From the NCBI GenBank assembly GCA_052387855.1, contig JBQTIT010000015.1, forward strand, positions 1 through 64,000: 64,000 nucleotides of DNA. The letters run 5' to 3'. The position numbers and the translations under genes are program-made. The stretch comes from CAIYZT01 sp052387855. Lineage in GTDB: Bacteria > Pseudomonadota > Alphaproteobacteria > Rhodobacterales > Rhodobacteraceae. Below, one piece after another: positions 61,296-64,000 of the stretch (within the stretch, counting starts at the first letter, position 1; every line of letters begins with the position of its first letter). The notes beneath the pieces were generated by a model. It saw only the letters and a list, made by a program, of their open reading frames with translations, searched no databases and was not told where the DNA came from.

Positions 61296-61340
61296 GCTGA
61301 CGGCGACCGGGGGCGAGGGGGGCGAAAAGGGGGCCTATTG

Positions 61341-62300
61341 ATGCCGCATCTTCTGATCGCGGGCAAACTGCACCCCTCGGGCCTGGCGCTGCTGGAACAG
61401 GCGGCGGGGTTCAGCTTTGACTATGTCGAGGACATCTCCGAAGCCTCGTATCAGCCGCATCTGGTCCGGACAGAGGGGTTGGTGATCCGCACCCAGCCCC
61501 TGAGCGCGGCCAGCATCGCCCGCGCGCCCGGCCTGCGCGTCGTCTCGCGCCATGGCGTGGGCTATGATGCGGTGGACGTGGCGGCGCTGAACGCCCGCGC
61601 CATCCCGCTGTGCATCGTGGGCGATGTGAATTCGGCCGGCGTGGCCGAACATGCGATGATGCTGATCCTGGCCGCCAGCCACCGGCTGATCGCCGCCGAC
61701 CGCGCCGTTCGCCAGGGGCCCTGGGGCTGGCGCAACGGTTTGCAGACCCACGAGGTGGCGGGCAAGCGGCTGCTCATCCTCGGCTTCGGGCGGATCGGGC
61801 GGCGCCTGGCCGCGCTTGCCGGGGCCTTCGGGGTCGAGGTCTGGGCCCATGACCCCTTTGTCCCGCAAGACGCCTGGCCGGGCGGCTTGGTCCACCGGGT
61901 CACCGATCTGACCAAGGCGCTGGCGCAAGTCGACATCGTTTCGCTGCATCTGCCCCATGCCGAGCGGGCGGTTCTGGGGGCGGCAGAGCTTGCGCTGATG
62001 CGGCGCTCTGCCATCGTCGTCAACACCGCGCGGGGTGGCCTGATCGACGAGGTGGCCCTTGCGCAGGCGCTGAAGGCAGGACGCATCGGAGCCGCCGGGA
62101 TCGAGGTGTTCAGCGCCGAGCCGCCTTCCCCGGACCATCCGCTGTTCGGGCTGGACAACGTGGTGCTGACCCCGCACAACGCGGCGCTGACCGTGGAATG
62201 CGCCGAGCGCATGGCGATAGCCGCGGTGCGGAACGTGCTGGATTTCTTTCAGGGGCGGCTTGACCCCGCGCTCATCGTCAACAGGAACGCGCTGACATGA
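61341..62300 (+). CDS. D-isomer specific 2-hydroxyacid dehydrogenase
   Basis: This 319-residue NAD(P)-dependent enzyme has the Rossmann motif LLILGFGRIGRRLAALAGAF and catalytic residues in order: arginine in NTARGGLIDE, glutamate in GIEVFSAEPPS, histidine in LTPHNAALT. It reduces a 2-oxoacid or oxidises a D-2-hydroxyacid; the substrate may be a sugar-acid intermediate given neighbours. The ATG at 61341 follows AAAAGGGGG; the preceding TTG is not used. It overlaps the oxidoreductase gene by four bases. Confidence 0.9.
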   Translation: MPHLLIAGKLHPSGLALLEQAAGFSFDYVEDISEASYQPHLVRTEGLVIRTQPLSAASIARAPGLRVVSRHGVGYDAVDVAALNARAIPLCIVGDVNSAGVAEHAMMLILAASHRLIAADRAVRQGPWGWRNGLQTHEVAGKRLLILGFGRIGRRLAALAGAFGVEVWAHDPFVPQDAWPGGLVHRVTDLTKALAQVDIVSLHLPHAERAVLGAAELALMRRSAIVVNTARGGLIDEVALAQALKAGRIGAAGIEVFSAEPPSPDHPLFGLDNVVLTPHNAALTVECAERMAIAAVRNVLDFFQGRLDPALIVNRNALT

Positions 62301-63415
62301 CCAAACCCCGCCTGCGCATCGGCCTGATCGGCACCGGCTTCATGGGCAAGGCCCATGTCTTTGGCTTCACGTCGGCCCCGCGCGTCTTTGACCTGCCGTA
62401 TGAGCTGGACCTGCACACCCTGGCCGACATCACGTCCGAGACGGCGGCCGAGGCGGCCCGGCGGCTGGGCTTTGCCCATGCCACGGCCAACTGGCAGGAC
62501 ATCATGGCCGATCCCGAGATCGACCTCGTCTCGATCACCGCGCCCAACGCGCTGCACAAGGAGATGTCGCTGGCCGCCATCGCCGCCGGCAAGCATGTCT
62601 ACTGCGAAAAGCCGCTGGCCCCGCTGTCGGCCGATGCGCGCGAAATGGCCGAGGCCGCCGAGGCGCGGGGCGTCAAGACCCAGGTCGGCTTCAACTATCT
62701 GTGCAACCCGATGCTGACCCTGGCGCGCGAGATGATCCGTTCGGGCGAGCTGGGCGAGATTCGCGGCTATCGCGGCATCCACTGCGAGGATTACATGGCC
62801 GATCCCGCCGGCCCATGGACCTTTCGCCACGACCCCGCCGGCGGCGGCGCGCTGGCCGACATCGGCAGCCATGCGCTGGCGACGGCAGAGTTTCTGTGCG
62901 GCAGGGTCACCCGCGTGATGGGCGATTGCGTGACGATGATCGCCGAGCGGCCCGACGGAAAGGGCGGGCGCAAGGCCGTCACGGTCGACGACGTTGGCCG
63001 CGCCTTTCTGCGGTTCGAAAACGGCGCCACCGGCTTTGTCGAGGGGAACTGGATCGCGACGGGCCGCAAGATGCAGCACGATTTCGAGGTTTACGGCACC
63101 AAGGGCGCGCTGGCCTTCAGCCAGGAACATTTCAACGTTCTGAACTTCTTCTCGACCGCCGACGCCAGGGGCCGCCAGGGGTTCCGTCGGATCGAGGCGG
63201 GTCCGGACCATGCGCCCTATGGCCTGTTCTGCGTGGCGCCGGGGCATCAGATCGGGTTCAACGACCTCAAGGCGATCGAGGTGGCGGGTTTTGTCAACGC
63301 CATCGCCGGCGCCGGGCCCGAGCCGTTCAACTTTCGCGCCGGCCTGCGGATACAGACCCTGGTCGAGGCCGTCCAGCGCTCCAGCCGCGCGCAGGCATGG
63401 GTCGAGTTGGCCTGA
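62297..63415 (+). CDS. Gfo/Idh/MocA-family oxidoreductase
   Basis: This is a 372-residue NAD(P)-dependent sugar-type dehydrogenase. The N-terminal cofactor motif is RIGLIGTGFMGKAHVFGF. The catalytic lysine is in HVYCEKPLAPLSADA. The C-terminal open beta-sheet domain has VGFNYLCNPMLTLAREMI and GGALADIGSHALATAEFL. It is in an operon with the hydroxyacid dehydrogenase (ATGA overlap). Sugar, inositol or sugar-acid oxidation is expected; the substrate is not assigned. Confidence 0.92.
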   Translation: MTKPRLRIGLIGTGFMGKAHVFGFTSAPRVFDLPYELDLHTLADITSETAAEAARRLGFAHATANWQDIMADPEIDLVSITAPNALHKEMSLAAIAAGKHVYCEKPLAPLSADAREMAEAAEARGVKTQVGFNYLCNPMLTLAREMIRSGELGEIRGYRGIHCEDYMADPAGPWTFRHDPAGGGALADIGSHALATAEFLCGRVTRVMGDCVTMIAERPDGKGGRKAVTVDDVGRAFLRFENGATGFVEGNWIATGRKMQHDFEVYGTKGALAFSQEHFNVLNFFSTADARGRQGFRRIEAGPDHAPYGLFCVAPGHQIGFNDLKAIEVAGFVNAIAGAGPEPFNFRAGLRIQTLVEAVQRSSRAQAWVELA

Positions 63416-63430
63416 CGCCCGTGCCGGCCG

Positions 63431-64000
<570 letters not shown>

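Overview
The window is high-GC, gene-dense chromosomal DNA of an alphaproteobacterium, most likely a Rhodobacteraceae (Rhodobacterales) member. The evidence is a ChrR/RpoE singlet-oxygen regulator pair with its linked operon, a BamF-type lipoprotein, a DmdA-like/AcuI cluster, an amidase-aminotransferase-ftsK region with a LolA and a UbiH-type hydroxylase, and homologues of the Rhodobacter gene transfer agent (GTA) head-spike genes beside surface-polysaccharide genes. No rRNA, tRNA, CRISPR array or insertion sequence was recognised. Calls rest on reading motifs and on remembered families; no database search was run.

1-9.9 kb: a LOG-family protein, a threonine/serine dehydratase, a palindromic intergenic repeat and a Hint-domain protein. 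Then comes a cluster controlled by a divergent LysR/GcvA-type regulator: a DmdB-like acyl-CoA ligase, a DmdA-like tetrahydrofolate demethylase, a DUF2182 membrane protein, a DUF1326 cysteine-rich protein and an AcuI/YhdH acryloyl-CoA reductase. It looks like a DMSP or related sulfonium/acrylate degradation unit with two uncharacterised proteins inside it. 9.9-18 kb is housekeeping: heparinase-like protein, purH, lspA, bamF, mutL, rmuC and hutD.

18-25 kb: chrR-rpoE faces an operon of FAD oxidoreductase, DUF1365 (broken by one in-frame TAG), MFS transporter, DUF3833 and SDR. Two divergent TGATCC-type promoters lie between them. 24-33 kb: rsmB, a SDHAF4-like protein, an RTX protein, then rpsO and pnp separated by an AlkD-like gene and a ParD/RelE toxin-antitoxin pair, followed by a Fic protein in visibly AT-richer DNA and a 1-Cys peroxiredoxin.

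33-43 kb: an aldehyde dehydrogenase with an old-yellow-enzyme-type demethylase/reductase, an FMN glutamate-synthase-like protein, a pseudouridine synthase, a homocysteine methyltransferase-family protein, free methionine-R-sulfoxide reductase, a gamma-glutamyltransferase-family protein and an RsbW/RsbV-like partner-switching pair. 43-53 kb: hspQ, a lytic transglycosylase-like lipoprotein, an EamA transporter, lolA, a ubiquinone-type hydroxylase, an amidase, an aminotransferase and ftsK.

53-60 kb: a leftward polysaccharide operon (WecA-like transferase, Wza-like export lipoprotein, low-molecular-weight tyrosine phosphatase, Wzc-like tyrosine autokinase) is divergent from a three-gene block with GTA head-spike proteins. 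60-64 kb: sugar-type ABC ATPase, a truncated permease remnant, and genes for a 2-hydroxyacid dehydrogenase, a Gfo/Idh/MocA oxidoreductase and a DapA-family aldolase that runs off the right edge.
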